The notes under the pieces: model-generated
Told to the model about the DNA's origin: nothing
Databases searched by the model: none
Seen by the model: the letters and a program-made list of their open reading frames with translations, nothing else
Part shown: in pieces, positions 48,303 through 58,732 of the stretch
Layout of the letters: each line of letters begins with the position of its first letter
Position numbering within the stretch: position 1 is the first letter of the stretch
Source of the DNA: an uncultured Bacteroidia bacterium
Lineage (GTDB): Bacteria; Bacteroidota; Bacteroidia; Bacteroidales; Prolixibacteraceae
Assembly: GCA_903907075.1 (NCBI GenBank)
Contig: CAIVMQ010000083.1
Location: forward strand, 1-64,000
DNA: 64,000 bases
Direction of reading: 5' to 3'
Program-made: the position numbers and the translations under genes

Positions 48303-49181
48303 ATGAAAAACAGAACCTATCTTTCATCCATAATCGCTTTTTTTTTGATTACAGCAAATTGTCTTAGTGGCTTTGCTCAACAAACTACGGACATTGGAAT
48401 AACAATAGGAACAGCGAACTATTGGGGTGATATACAGGGAATAACGCTATCAAAAAACAGCTCTCCTGTTTCAGGAATCCTAACCCGGTTAAATATTAAC
48501 AACCATTCAGCATTCCGTGTACAATTATTATCAGGACAACTAAAAGGGAATGGAATATTAAATCAAGCACTTATTGGGCAGCCCAGAAATAGTACAGGGG
48601 TATTTGCCAATGATTTAAATTATAACTTTAATTTTATCCGATCCTTTAAAAATATTGAGCTTTTATATGAGCTTAATTTTCTCAATTATAAATTAGGACT
48701 TAATAAGCGCGAGAATTTCACACCATTTATTGCCATTGGATTTGGCCTACTATACTCTCAATCAACAAATAAAGGGTCATTTATTCTTGAGCCTGATCCC
48801 TCAACAGTAGTTAGATCTATGATGGGGCCGCCCTTTGTCTTTTATCCCCCTTATCGGACTTCCAATGGGCATCCAACAAATGAAGCCGCAATTCTAACCC
48901 TTACCCTTCCGGCAAGTGCGGGATTTAAATTTAACATTACAGAACGATTAAATATTATGGCAGAGGTGATCATTCATCCTACCTTATCTGATAATCTTGA
49001 TAATCTAAAGGATTCCCAAAGATTTCAAAATCCAGCAGACACACAAGTGGGGTACCTACCGGCGAAATTCTCGTTACTAAAATGCGATATGTATGGAACT
49101 TTTTTAATTTCAGTTTCTTACCAAATTTATAGTACAGAGCGGCATAAGATAAAAATATGGAATCGTCCACGTAGGATCTAA
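48303..49181 (+). CDS. DUF6089-like outer-membrane barrel protein
   Basis: About 292 residues, starting at MKNRTYLSSIIAFF with a signal peptide ending near GFAQQ. DIGITIGTANYWGDIQG is the opening strand typical of DUF6089-like proteins (DIGxxxGxxxYxGDI). Alternating strands with NFNFIRSFKNIELLYELNF and FTPFIAIGFGLLYSQ suggest a small barrel. The family is linked to surface or gliding/secretion-associated proteins in some Bacteroidota, but its function is not established. Confidence 0.75.
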   Translation: MKNRTYLSSIIAFFLITANCLSGFAQQTTDIGITIGTANYWGDIQGITLSKNSSPVSGILTRLNINNHSAFRVQLLSGQLKGNGILNQALIGQPRNSTGVFANDLNYNFNFIRSFKNIELLYELNFLNYKLGLNKRENFTPFIAIGFGLLYSQSTNKGSFILEPDPSTVVRSMMGPPFVFYPPYRTSNGHPTNEAAILTLTLPASAGFKFNITERLNIMAEVIIHPTLSDNLDNLKDSQRFQNPADTQVGYLPAKFSLLKCDMYGTFLISVSYQIYSTERHKIKIWNRPRRI

Positions 49182-49200
49182 TTCTTTAATTAAAACAGCA

Positions 49201-51324
49201 TCAATTAAAATCTCTGTTTTTCAAAAGAGGTATTATAGATGGTTCTTTACCTCTGAATTTAAGATAAAGGTTCATTGCCTCATCGGTTCCTCCACGCTCC
49301 AACACATTGATTCTAAACGAATAAGCCACTTTGGGGTCAAAGATATTTCCAGCCTCTTTGAAAGCCTCAAAAGTATCGTTATCAAGGACCTGAGCCCAGA
49401 TATAGCTATAATACCCGCTCGAATATTCGCCACCGCCTGAAAAAGTATGGGCAAAATAGGTTGACTTATAGCGGGGGATTATTTCATTTATCAATCCGGC
49501 TTTATCCATCGAATTTTTCTCAAACTGTTCGATATCGACATCTCCCATTTTTGTAATGGTATGATAGTCCATATCCAGTATTGCTGCAGCTAGGTATTCA
49601 ACAGTTAAGAATCCTTGATTAAATTTTCCTGCTTTGACAATCTTATCAATCAAAGCCTGAGGAATCACCTCTCCAGTTTTATAGTGATTAGCATAATTCT
49701 TCAACACCTCAGGTTCTGAAGCCCAATGTTCGAGCACCTGTGATGGCAGTTCAACAAAGTCACGGGCCACATTGGTACCGGCCAATCCCTGATAATTGCA
49801 TTGAGAAAGCAGGCCATGAATGCTATGACCAAATTCATGAAATAAAGTCTCGACCTCGTCGAAGCTTAACAATGCAGGTTTATCGGCTGTAGGTTTCGAA
49901 AAATTACAGGTCACTGAAATAACTGGGCGGATATTTTTTCCATCTTTCCCAATATACTGCTCTCTGAAATTCGTCATCCAAGCGCCCCCCTTTTTAGAAG
50001 CCCTAGGGAAAAAGTCCATATATAGGATCCCTAATTCAGATCCATCACCATCTTTAACTTCATAGACTTCACATTCAGGATGATAAACAGGCATATCTTT
50101 TAATCGTTCAAAAGAGATACCATAAAGTTTGTGGGCTACCTCAAATGCACCTTCCCTTACATTGTTCAGAACGAAGTAAGGTCTGATTTGCTCCTCATCA
50201 AGATCATATTTCTCTTTTCGCACCTTCTCGGAATAATACCACCAATCCCAACTCTGCAATTTAAATTTGCCACCCTCTTTATCGATTAATGTCTGCATAT
50301 CCTGAACCTCTTCTTTGGCTCTTTTAATTGCAGGACTCCATACTTGACGAATTAATTTATAGACATTTGCAGGGGTTTTTGCCATACAATCATCCAATAC
50401 AAAATCGGACCAGCTTGCAAAACCCATAATATTGGCCTTTTCAAGACGCAGGTTGATTAGTTTATTTATCACCTTCTTATTGTCAAAACCATTCCCATTA
50501 TTTCCACGACTGTACATCGCCTTATAGAGCTTCTCACGCAAACTGCGGTTATTAGCATAAGTCAAAAATGGAGTCCAGCTTGGTTTATGAAGGGTAAAAA
50601 CCCATTTACCCTCGAGCTTTTGAGCCTTCGCTTCATCGGCAGCACCTTCAATAACAGATTCTGATAATCCCGAAAGATCCTCTCTCTTATCGATCACAAG
50701 TTTATAATTATTTGTTTCGGTAAGCATATTGTCCCCAAATTTAAGGTCCAATAGAGAAAGCTCCTTATTGACTTTTTGAAGTTGCAATTTCTTTTCGGCC
50801 GATAAATTAGACCCACCCCTAACAAATCGTTTATAGGTCTCCTCAAGTAATCTGGTTTGCTCCATGTTAAGTTTAAAAGAGCTTCGGCAGTCATATACTC
50901 CCTTAACTCGTGCAAAAAGCTGTTCGTTTAAGTTTACCTCGTCGCTGTGTTTTGATAATATAGGGGCCACCTTTCGGGCAATCTCCTGAAGCGAATCATT
51001 AGTAACGGCCTCCTTTAAATTGGAGAAAACATGATTGACTTTATTAAGTAAGGAGCCACTAAGATCAAGAGCTTCAATCGTATTAGAAAAGTCAGCCGGC
51101 TTATCTGAGGCAGTGATCTTTTTTATTTCTTCATTATGTTGCTTTATTCCCTCTTCAAAAGCAGGCAAATAATGCTTATTTCTAATTTTGTCGAAGGGCG
51201 GAACTTCAAATGGAGTGTTGTAAGCCTCAAAAAATGGATTCATTTGTGTGGATTTTTTCTCTTGATTTATGCAGGATGCCAGTAAACAAATTACAGTCAC
51301 CGGAATTAAAATTTTGCTCACCAT
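49201..51324 (-). CDS. dcp: Peptidyl-dipeptidase Dcp-like M3 lipoprotein
   Basis: A 707-residue M3 zinc peptidase that removes dipeptides from peptide C-termini. The zinc motif HEFGH is at residues 496-500 (FHEFGHSIHGLLSQ). A signal peptide with lipobox (LLASC, Cys18) predicts a lipoprotein, probably in the periplasm or outer membrane. GGTDEAMNLYLKFRGKEPS closes the protein as in other Dcp enzymes. Second M3 enzyme in the window after pepF. Confidence 0.94.
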   Translation of the reverse strand: MVSKILIPVTVICLLASCINQEKKSTQMNPFFEAYNTPFEVPPFDKIRNKHYLPAFEEGIKQHNEEIKKITASDKPADFSNTIEALDLSGSLLNKVNHVFSNLKEAVTNDSLQEIARKVAPILSKHSDEVNLNEQLFARVKGVYDCRSSFKLNMEQTRLLEETYKRFVRGGSNLSAEKKLQLQKVNKELSLLDLKFGDNMLTETNNYKLVIDKREDLSGLSESVIEGAADEAKAQKLEGKWVFTLHKPSWTPFLTYANNRSLREKLYKAMYSRGNNGNGFDNKKVINKLINLRLEKANIMGFASWSDFVLDDCMAKTPANVYKLIRQVWSPAIKRAKEEVQDMQTLIDKEGGKFKLQSWDWWYYSEKVRKEKYDLDEEQIRPYFVLNNVREGAFEVAHKLYGISFERLKDMPVYHPECEVYEVKDGDGSELGILYMDFFPRASKKGGAWMTNFREQYIGKDGKNIRPVISVTCNFSKPTADKPALLSFDEVETLFHEFGHSIHGLLSQCNYQGLAGTNVARDFVELPSQVLEHWASEPEVLKNYANHYKTGEVIPQALIDKIVKAGKFNQGFLTVEYLAAAILDMDYHTITKMGDVDIEQFEKNSMDKAGLINEIIPRYKSTYFAHTFSGGGEYSSGYYSYIWAQVLDNDTFEAFKEAGNIFDPKVAYSFRINVLERGGTDEAMNLYLKFRGKEPSIIPLLKNRDFN

Positions 51325-51502
51325 GATTTTGGATTTAATAGTTGGTCAGTTTATTCGTACAATAGTACAAAAAGTATAACAAGTTAATGCATTCTAAATT
51401 TTCTAATTAACTAAAAATAAAACCAAAAACCTATTGAAATTAAGGGTTCGTAAGTTATCCTATAGATCTGCTATTCGAACAGGTATAATTATTGGTATTT
51501 AC

Positions 51503-52198
51503 TTACAATGAATTATAGAAGGATATCAGCTCTACCAATCCCCTTTCATCTTTGAGCGAGATTTTATTTTTAGAGAGATAACTTTCAATTTCCCCCTTAT
51601 GATCGCTAAGTAAAATAATTAGCATTTTTTTTGTTGTGAATAATGTAGCAGATGCATCATTTATTGAGAGGAAATACTGCTCAATTGGCTCTTCGAAACG
51701 GGCAGGTTGGAAATCAGAAAACGCTTTTGCCTCCTCTCTATCGGAGAATCTGATTGTATATTTCACCAGAAGGGTTGCCTTACCTTGTGCAAGAATTTTC
51801 AAGAAGCCGTCGTGCTTAGCCCCTTCGAGTTCATAATTTCGATAACCAAAGGTATTATTACCAAATTCAGCTTTTTTTACCAACAACTTAAAGGCCACAT
51901 TATAAATGTTCTCCCCTTGTTTAAATTCGAGATCATCACTATAGGCATTATACCTTAATTCAATATTTGAAAAAACAGAATCTTCCTGTGTGATAATTTT
52001 ACCATTTTCAAATTTATCAGACAAATAAGGTGACCCTTGGATATCTGAGAATTTCAAATTATTACGAAGGTAAGTACCTTCAATAATTTTATTAAACCGA
52101 ACATCATCCATAAAAGGTTTATTCATTAATTCAAGTTGAGCTTGCAAACCAGATGATATGCCCAAGACTAAAAGAAAAGAGAGATAAAAACGGTTCAT
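51503..52198 (-). CDS. Secreted protein of unknown function
   Basis: A 231-residue protein with a signal peptide (MNRFYLSFLLVLGISSGLQA). The rest is mixed alpha/beta with FSNIELRYNAYSDDLEFKQG in the first half and a helical C-terminus (ILLSDHKGEIESYLSKNKI). Similar proteins are common in Bacteroidota without a known role. No partner genes on its strand within 180 bases. Confidence 0.65.
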   Translation of the reverse strand: MNRFYLSFLLVLGISSGLQAQLELMNKPFMDDVRFNKIIEGTYLRNNLKFSDIQGSPYLSDKFENGKIITQEDSVFSNIELRYNAYSDDLEFKQGENIYNVAFKLLVKKAEFGNNTFGYRNYELEGAKHDGFLKILAQGKATLLVKYTIRFSDREEAKAFSDFQPARFEEPIEQYFLSINDASATLFTTKKMLIILLSDHKGEIESYLSKNKISLKDERGLVELISFYNSL

Positions 52199-52425
52199 AA
52201 CTTAGAAGTTAAATAAATTCAGATATAGGACTAATTTAATTAAACGAATGGTTCTTTTAACATTAGAAACAAAATCGTTCCAGTTTAATCTCATTCGATT
52301 TTTAAGGTTTAAAGATAATAAATAACAGTATTAGAAATTGTATGTTAAACCAATTGTTTTTCTATTAAGAGAAATATATAATTGAATAGACTTAATCTTA
52401 ATTCGATTTTATTTAAACCAGTTCT

Positions 52426-52433
52426 TATCTTTG
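52426..52433 (+). promoter_or_regulatory. Putative -7 promoter element of the DMT transporter
   Basis: TATCTTTG matches TAnnTTTG. It lies inside the longest frame, so the start must be downstream; the TTG at 52451 fits. Confidence 0.5.
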
Positions 52434-52450
52434 ATATCAAAATCAATCAT

Positions 52451-53350
52451 TTGAAAAACCAGCTTCTTTCTAGTCATCTCAAGCTCCATTTTATTGTTCT
52501 GATATATGGGTTTACCGCTATATTAGGTAAATTAATTACCCTACCTGCTATTCAAATAGTGTGGTATCGCATGATGATTGCCTTTATTTCATTTTTCTTT
52601 TTTCTCCTCTGGAAAAGAACTGAACTTCGTGTTAATTGGGCACGATTACTAAAATTACTCGGAATTGGCAGTATCGTTGCCCTACATTGGCTCGCCTTTT
52701 TTGGAGCAATAAAAATTGCCAATGTCTCAGTTGCCTTAGGATGTCTTGCCACCAGCACCTTATTTACAAGCCTTTTAGAGCCCTTCTTTATGAAAAAGAG
52801 AATTGATAGGCTGGAAGTAATTATCGGACTACTAATCATTGGAGGGCTCTACCTGATCTTTAGATATGAAACGAGCTATTCATTAGGAATACTTGTCGCC
52901 TTAGCCGCAGCTTTTTTAGCTGGACTATACTCAGTACTTAACAAAAAAATGGTTGTTCACCTCAGGGGATCTGTCATAAGCTTTTATGAGATGATGGGAG
53001 GGCTCATCTGCCTGACACTATATATGTTAATAAATGGAGACAAAAACATAGCACTTCCCAACCCCACCGACTTAATCTATTTACTTATCCTGGGGATTAT
53101 CTGCACCGCTTATGCCTTTGCTGTTCAGATCAATATCATGAAGCACTTATCTGCATATATTGTTGCCTTGACGATAAACCTGGAGCCTGTTTATGGAATT
53201 CTACTTGCCTTCTATATATTTGGAGAGACTGAACATATGACAGCCGGATTTTATTTGGGAACGACCCTTATCCTTGTTTCGGTACTTGGATTCCCACTCT
53301 ATCATTATTATCGGAGATTAAAAGATCGAAATGAGGCTTTAGCGCATTAA
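52451..53350 (+). CDS. EamA/DMT-family transporter
   Basis: About 299 residues with ten membrane helices in two EamA repeats (LALGCLATSTLFTSLLEPF-like first repeat; FLAGLYSVLNKKMV in the second). The longest frame opens at a TTG at 52382, but a promoter element lies between, so translation probably begins at TTG 52451 (MKNQLLSSHLKLHF). Family members export metabolites such as amino acids or sugars; the cargo is unknown. It converges on the next gene with a 3-base gap. Confidence 0.88.
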   Translation: MKNQLLSSHLKLHFIVLIYGFTAILGKLITLPAIQIVWYRMMIAFISFFFFLLWKRTELRVNWARLLKLLGIGSIVALHWLAFFGAIKIANVSVALGCLATSTLFTSLLEPFFMKKRIDRLEVIIGLLIIGGLYLIFRYETSYSLGILVALAAAFLAGLYSVLNKKMVVHLRGSVISFYEMMGGLICLTLYMLINGDKNIALPNPTDLIYLLILGIICTAYAFAVQINIMKHLSAYIVALTINLEPVYGILLAFYIFGETEHMTAGFYLGTTLILVSVLGFPLYHYYRRLKDRNEALAH

Positions 53351-53353
53351 AGA

Positions 53354-53872
53354 TTATTCAAACTCATTGATAACACCTTTGTCTAGTAATTCTGGCTCAA
53401 TATCCAGATCAGTTTCCAGAAATTCATCCATCTCCTCTTCGGTATTAAATTCAGCAATCACTCCGTTATAAATTACTGTCCAGTTGATTGATGATCTCAA
53501 GATTTTCAACCCTGGAAGTTCCGAACTAAAGTCTTTAACAGGAAAACCTTCTTTCCCACCATCCTCAGCTTCAATGTCTTGAATATATTGGGTATAATAA
53601 TCGCGCGCTGGAAAGAGCTCATCGAGAACCTCATCTTCTTCAGCCCGCTCATAATATTCAGTTACAGTAAGTCGATAAATCACCATTGCCCCCTCACCAT
53701 TGACATAAAGAATATCGGCAAATGGTTTTTCAGGCCGACTTTCAAGCTCCTCAAAATCAAGCTCCTCGACCTTTGCGAGAAAGCGAGGGTGGTGGTTATG
53801 CAGTATAAATTCGGCAGGCTGATCGCCCTGTGCCAATATATCGTTACAAATCAGATATTTCGAAGTTTTCAT
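53354..53872 (-). CDS. Acidic protein of unknown function
   Basis: About 172 residues; the ATG at 53872 (MKTSKYLICNDILAQ) is preferred over one seven codons upstream. The protein is acidic, rich in Glu, with EFILHNHHPRFLAKV near the N-terminus and EEEMDEFLETDLDIEPELLD at the end. No signal peptide or membrane segment. I recognise no family. It precedes, on the same strand, no obvious partner; the next upstream gene is also unknown. Confidence 0.6.
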   Translation of the reverse strand: MKTSKYLICNDILAQGDQPAEFILHNHHPRFLAKVEELDFEELESRPEKPFADILYVNGEGAMVIYRLTVTEYYERAEEDEVLDELFPARDYYTQYIQDIEAEDGGKEGFPVKDFSSELPGLKILRSSINWTVIYNGVIAEFNTEEEMDEFLETDLDIEPELLDKGVINEFE

Positions 53873-53929
53873 TGAATAATTATTTTTTTGCAAGATAAAT
53901 ATTTTGTGTGTTAATTCATTTATAAAATT

Positions 53930-54250
53930 CTAATCCTGATTATTAGTTAGTTTATTCTTTAAATCTTCAAACTGAAGATTATTAAACGGCATATAGGTAT
54001 TCTGAGCTGGTTTCTCTTCAATCTCGAATATAACCTCATCGATTCGGGAATCATGTAATCCTATTCCGGTCACACCTGAGACTTGTTTTCTTATTGCAAT
54101 CTCTTCTGCACCATTCTCTCTAAGTTGAATAACCTTTCCAATCATCCCTATTGTTGCACCTATAGGAAGCATTTTACCCGAGATCTCACATATCCGTTCA
54201 ATCATCTCATTAATCTGCTCCTCCTGACCGCTAATACTATTTTTTTGCAT
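53930..54250 (-). CDS. Small protein of unknown function
   Basis: About 106 residues, start taken at MQKNSISGQ (54250); the longer frame to 54292 starts with a less likely basic stretch. N-terminal half is helical (INEMIERICEISGKMLP), followed by GATIGMIGKVIQLRENGAEE and a short IEEKP segment. Co-directional with the acidic protein 57 bases downstream, so they may form a pair. No family recognised. Confidence 0.5.
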   Translation of the reverse strand: MQKNSISGQEEQINEMIERICEISGKMLPIGATIGMIGKVIQLRENGAEEIAIRKQVSGVTGIGLHDSRIDEVIFEIEEKPAQNTYMPFNNLQFEDLKNKLTNNQD

Positions 54251-54313
54251 AACTATTTTTTTAAAAAACCTAAAGGGACATTTATGGGCCAACTAAAATA
54301 GGGCCGAATTTCC

Positions 54314-54321
54314 TATATTTG
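54314..54321 (+). promoter_or_regulatory. Putative -7 promoter element of argS
   Basis: TATATTTG matches TAnnTTTG 29 bases before the argS ATG. Confidence 0.55.
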
Positions 54322-54349
54322 CCCATTCTAAAATGACAATACAAAAGTA

Positions 54350-56134
54350 ATGGAAATCTTAATCAGGAATAAAGTAATTGAAGCCATCAAAACCCTTTAC
54401 GGACAAGATGTTGACGAAAACCAAGTACAAGTACAGTCAACCCGCAAGGAGTTTACCGGTGATAAAACAGTCGTTGTTTTCCCTTTTCTGAGATTTTCTA
54501 AAATAAGTGCCGAGCAGACCGCAGAAGAGCTTGGTAATTATTTAGTAGCGTCCATTGAAATAATTTCCGGTTTTAATATCGTAAAAGGATTTTTGAATCT
54601 TATTTTCCATAATAGTTACTGGATCAAGCAATTAAATAGTGCTATTTCGGAAGAAAAATACGGTATTAGGAGCGCAAACAAAGACGCTGAACTGGTGATG
54701 ATAGAATACTCGTCACCAAATACCAATAAGCCCCTCCATTTGGGGCATATTCGGAATAACCTTTTGGGATTTTCTATTAGCGAGATTATGAAGGCTAATG
54801 GCTATAAAGTAGTTAAAACGAATATCGTTAACGACAGAGGAATCCATATATGCAAGTCAATGCTGGCCTGGAAGCAAGTAGGCAAGGGCGAGACACCACA
54901 ATCATCAGGAAAAAAAGGGGATCATTTAGTTGGGGAATATTACGTTAAATTCGATCAGCTGTACAAAAAAGAGGTCGCCGATTTAGTTACAACAGGCATT
55001 ACAGAAGATCAGGCCAAAGAGCAAGCCCCAATTTTGAATGAGGCACGTGAGATGTTGCGCTTATGGGAAGCCAATGATCCGGCCACGCGCGAACTTTGGT
55101 CGATGATGAATAGTTGGGTCTACACAGGGTTTGATGAGACCTATAAAACCTTAGGTGTCGACTTCGATAAGATATATTATGAATCAAGTACCTATACTGT
55201 TGGTCGCGACGAAGTATTACGCGGAGTTCAAGAGGGTATCTTTGAACAGATGGACGACACATCGGTATGGGCCAATCTGGAGAATGATGGTCTCGATCGA
55301 AAGATTCTGCTTCGTTCAGATGGTACATCGGTGTATATGACTCAGGATATCGGAACCGCAAAGATTCGCTATACCGACTACCCCATCGATCATATGATAT
55401 ATGTGGTTGGTAATGAGCAGATATACCACTTTCAGGTTCTATCACTTCTGCTTGATAAGCTTGGCTATAAATGGGGTAAAGACTTGTATCATTTCTCTTA
55501 TGGAATGGTCGAATTACCCCAGGGGAGGATGAAATCGCGTGAAGGAACTGTTGTTGATGCAGATGATTTAGTAGCAGGCATGGTTGATGTGGCTCGGAAA
55601 GTATCTGAAGAATTGGGAAAACTGGATAACTATAGCGATCAGGAGAAGCAAAAGATCTATCAAATGGTAGCCTTAGGAGCTTTAAAATATTTCATCTTAA
55701 AGGTAGATCCGAAGAAAACTATGCTCTTTAACCCCGAAGAATCAATAGATTTCAATGGAAATACCGGTCCTTTTATTCAATATACCTATGCCCGAATTCA
55801 GAGTGTATTGCGGAAAGCTGTCGATGCAGGGATTACCATACCCACTCAAGTTCCGAATATCGAACTGAGTGAAAAAGAGAGCACGCTGATTAAAATTTTA
55901 AGTGGTTTTCCCGATGCTGTAAAAGAGGCTGGCGAAAATCATAGTCCTGCCTTGGTCGCTAATTTTGTTTACGATTTAGTGAAAGAGTTTAATCAGTTCT
56001 ATCATGATGTCACTATCATGAATGAGCCAGACGAGGAGATACGAAAGTTCCGACTATTGCTTGCTCAAACTATTGGCTCAACGATAAAAAATGGGTTCTC
56101 CTTATTAGGAATCGACGTGCCGGAGCGGATGTAA
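54350..56134 (+). CDS. argS: Arginine-tRNA ligase
   Basis: A 594-residue class I synthetase. The HIGH-type motif is HLGH in SSPNTNKPLHLGHIRNNLLG, and the MKSREGT block replaces KMSKS as usual for ArgRS. The N-terminal add-on domain and the C-terminal DALR anticodon-binding domain, ending GIDVPERM, are both present. Confidence 0.97.
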   Translation: MEILIRNKVIEAIKTLYGQDVDENQVQVQSTRKEFTGDKTVVVFPFLRFSKISAEQTAEELGNYLVASIEIISGFNIVKGFLNLIFHNSYWIKQLNSAISEEKYGIRSANKDAELVMIEYSSPNTNKPLHLGHIRNNLLGFSISEIMKANGYKVVKTNIVNDRGIHICKSMLAWKQVGKGETPQSSGKKGDHLVGEYYVKFDQLYKKEVADLVTTGITEDQAKEQAPILNEAREMLRLWEANDPATRELWSMMNSWVYTGFDETYKTLGVDFDKIYYESSTYTVGRDEVLRGVQEGIFEQMDDTSVWANLENDGLDRKILLRSDGTSVYMTQDIGTAKIRYTDYPIDHMIYVVGNEQIYHFQVLSLLLDKLGYKWGKDLYHFSYGMVELPQGRMKSREGTVVDADDLVAGMVDVARKVSEELGKLDNYSDQEKQKIYQMVALGALKYFILKVDPKKTMLFNPEESIDFNGNTGPFIQYTYARIQSVLRKAVDAGITIPTQVPNIELSEKESTLIKILSGFPDAVKEAGENHSPALVANFVYDLVKEFNQFYHDVTIMNEPDEEIRKFRLLLAQTIGSTIKNGFSLLGIDVPERM

Positions 56135-56331
56135 ATAAGACCTAATGATTTATTAAATATTCAGATATAGACGTGCGAGTGTATCTAAGACTGATTAAAT
56201 TAGTAGAAATAGATGAAATGATCAATTTAAATCTACTTGCAATTTAAGACAAGAGTGAGACAGCAGCCATTTCAGACAAAGAAATAATTGATATAATCCA
56301 AGCTTTTAACGCTAAATAATCCGAATAAAAC

Positions 56332-57939
56332 TTATTTCAGTGCTTCAAAGAAATCATTTCCCTTATCGTCGACGATAATAAATGCAGGGAAATTTTCAAC
56401 CGTAATTTTTCGCACTGCCTCCATACCTAACTCCTCAAAATCGATTATCTCAACTGATTTGATGCTATCCTTAGCAAGTATTGCTGCAGGACCACCGATA
56501 GATCCGAGATAAAAACCACCATGTTTCTTACAAGCCTCGGTAACCCCTTTTGAGCGGTTTCCTTTTGCAAGCATTATTTTTGAACCACCAAGAGACTGAA
56601 ATAGATCAACATAACTATCCATACGACCCGCAGTGGTAGGTCCAAAACTTCCGGATGCCATCCCTTTAGGAGTCTTAGCCGGTCCGGCATAATAGACCGG
56701 ATGGTTCTTAAAATATTCAGGAATTGGCTTACCGGCATCAATTAATTCTTTGATTTTTGCATGGGCAATATCTCGCGCTACAATCAAGGTCCCTTTAAGG
56801 TTCAACCGTGTCTTGACCGGATATTTCGATAGCTCTTTGAGTACTTCGTCCATTGGCTTATCCAGGTCGATATCGACTGCCGGCATCATAAATGGAGCAG
56901 ACTTAGGCAGGAAACGTGCCGGATTACGCTCTAATTCTTCCAGAAAAATACCATCTTCGGTTATCTTACCTTTAATATTCCTGTCGGCACTGCAACTTAC
57001 ACCAATACCTACCGGGCATGAGGCTGCGTGGCGAGGCAAGCGAATTACCCGCACATCATGAACGAAATATTTTCCACCAAACTGTGCTCCAATACCGCTT
57101 TCACGACAGATCTTAGTGATTTTTTCTTCCCATTCTAAATCGCGAAAAGCCTGACCACCATCATTGCCCTGAGTTGGCAGATGATCGAGGTAGCCAGCCG
57201 ATGCTTTCTTAACTGTTGATAGCGTAGACTCCGCCGAAGTGCCACCAATAACAATAGCCAAATGATACGGAGGACAAGCTGATGTTCCTAAATCCTTAAT
57301 CTTCTCACGGATAAAATTAGAAAGGCTCTCTTCATTTAACAATGACTTAGTCTGTTGATAAAGAAAAGTTTTATTGGCAGAACCCCCACCTTTGGTCACA
57401 AATAGAAATTCGTAGCTGTTCCCTTCGGTGGCATAAATATCGATTTGAGCAGGAAGGTTACTCCCCGTATTTTTCTCGTCAAACATGGTTGTAGGTACCA
57501 CCTGAGAATAACGCAGATTACGATCGCGGTAAGTCTCATAAATTCCTTTGGATAAAATCTTCGCATCATCGCTACCTGTCCATACATTCTCCCCTTTTTT
57601 ACCAACTACAATTGCAGTGCCTGTATCCTGACATGTTGGCAACTCCCCTTCTGCAGCGACAACCTGATTCAATAACATCGTGTAGGCAACAAAAGTATCG
57701 TTATCGCTAGCCTCCTTATCTTGCAAGATAGATGCAAGTTTTTCGAGATGTGCCTCCCGAAGATAAAAAGAGACATCCGAAAATCCAGCTCTTGCTAATA
57801 GTTCAAGCGCCTCAGGTTCTACTTTTAAGATCTTACGACCTTCAACTTCTATCGTAGAAACATAATCAGCAGATAACAAGCGGTACGTAGTTGTATCTTT
57901 TGTAATTGGAAATGGCTTCTGATAACTAAATTCTGACAT
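56332..57939 (-). CDS. fumA: Fumarate hydratase, class I
   Basis: A 535-residue [4Fe-4S] fumarase that interconverts fumarate and malate in the citric acid cycle. Cluster cysteines lie in [21 protein letters not shown] and [13 protein letters not shown]. The C-terminal beta domain contains [10 protein letters not shown] and ends GNDFFEALK. Full length. It has its own promoter element; no other citric-cycle gene is adjacent. Confidence 0.95.
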   Translation of the reverse strand: MSEFSYQKPFPITKDTTTYRLLSADYVSTIEVEGRKILKVEPEALELLARAGFSDVSFYLREAHLEKLASILQDKEASDNDTFVAYTMLLNQVVAAEGELPTCQDTGTAIVVGKKGENVWTGSDDAKILSKGIYETYRDRNLRYSQVVPTTMFDEKNTGSNLPAQIDIYATEGNSYEFLFVTKGGGSANKTFLYQQTKSLLNEESLSNFIREKIKDLGTSACPPYHLAIVIGGTSAESTLSTVKKASAGYLDHLPTQGNDGGQAFRDLEWEEKITKICRESGIGAQFGGKYFVHDVRVIRLPRHAASCPVGIGVSCSADRNIKGKITEDGIFLEELERNPARFLPKSAPFMMPAVDIDLDKPMDEVLKELSKYPVKTRLNLKGTLIVARDIAHAKIKELIDAGKPIPEYFKNHPVYYAGPAKTPKGMASGSFGPTTAGRMDSYVDLFQSLGGSKIMLAKGNRSKGVTEACKKHGGFYLGSIGGPAAILAKDSIKSVEIIDFEELGMEAVRKITVENFPAFIIVDDKGNDFFEALK

Positions 57940-58013
57940 TGTGAAATTATATTTTTGATTATCAATATCTTAAAAACAGCAGGTGCGATCTAAACTTCAA
58001 ACTTTAGCTTGAA

Positions 58014-58021
58014 CAAAAATA
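58014..58021 (-). promoter_or_regulatory. Putative -7 promoter element of the fumarase gene
   Basis: On the minus strand TATTTTTG matches TAnnTTTG, leaving a leader of about 65 bases. Confidence 0.5.
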
Positions 58022-58055
58022 CATAAATTATTGATTAACCCGCAGTTCGAATAGG

Positions 58056-58583
58056 CTATTGTCCCAGTAAATCAGATAGTGCAATACGGTCTTGCTCGCT
58101 ATATTTACCCCCTTCAAATTCAGAAACAAACTGTTTGTTAAGTTGATATAACCGACTATTGATCCGATCCATCGGGAAAGTATTCTCTTCGTCGAACTCC
58201 TCATAGTCAAAGTTGGTGAAATTCAACTCACAAAGCGATAGTTCATATTCATCGGTATCCATGCTCATGTATACTAGTGGCAATCCGTGCGTTCGACAGA
58301 TAACAGGTCTGGATTGATAAATCGAACAGCTATGATCAACCAAAAAACGGCACTGAGTGTTATCTTTGGGAATGGGCAAATTGGGAAGTTGCAATTGGTT
58401 TAATTCAGCTTTAATCGCATAAAATTCAATCGGAAAAACAGAAATCGCCATGCAACATAAATCGCACCCCTTCTTGCAGTTTAGATGCTTCGCATGTGTC
58501 TTCTCCAAAGACAAAGATAACGCGTCGATATCCTTTGTGAGTGTATGATAGGATTGGAAGGGTGCTTTGATTGATGAGGACAT
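58056..58583 (-). CDS. YkgJ-family cysteine-cluster protein
   Basis: About 175 residues; start at ATG 58583, which lies just after a promoter element. Cysteine motifs CKKGCDLCC (CxxxCxxCC), CRFLVDHSC and SRPVICRTHGLP are those of the YkgJ/UPF0153 family, thought to bind zinc or an iron-sulfur cluster. The function is unknown. Divergent from the esterase gene. Confidence 0.88.
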   Translation of the reverse strand: MSSSIKAPFQSYHTLTKDIDALSLSLEKTHAKHLNCKKGCDLCCMAISVFPIEFYAIKAELNQLQLPNLPIPKDNTQCRFLVDHSCSIYQSRPVICRTHGLPLVYMSMDTDEYELSLCELNFTNFDYEEFDEENTFPMDRINSRLYQLNKQFVSEFEGGKYSEQDRIALSDLLGQ

Positions 58584-58605
58584 AGTGTTTAATTTTATCA
58601 ATGGA

Positions 58606-58613
58606 CAAAAATA
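58606..58613 (-). promoter_or_regulatory. Putative -7 promoter element of the YkgJ gene
   Basis: On the minus strand TATTTTTG matches TAnnTTTG, 23 bases before the ATG. Confidence 0.5.
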
Positions 58614-58732
58614 GTCATTTCGAGCGATGTAGATTAACAGTAGATTTTGCTAAGTCTATATACGATAACAATTCAAAAACTAATACATTTGCAATAACGT
58701 GGTGTCTAATATGTTTCTTAAAAAAACCGATT

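Noticed and set aside
54999-55445. 148-codon open frame antisense to argS
   Set aside because: It mirrors the argS catalytic domain and has His/Arg/Tyr-rich composition with no motif of its own.
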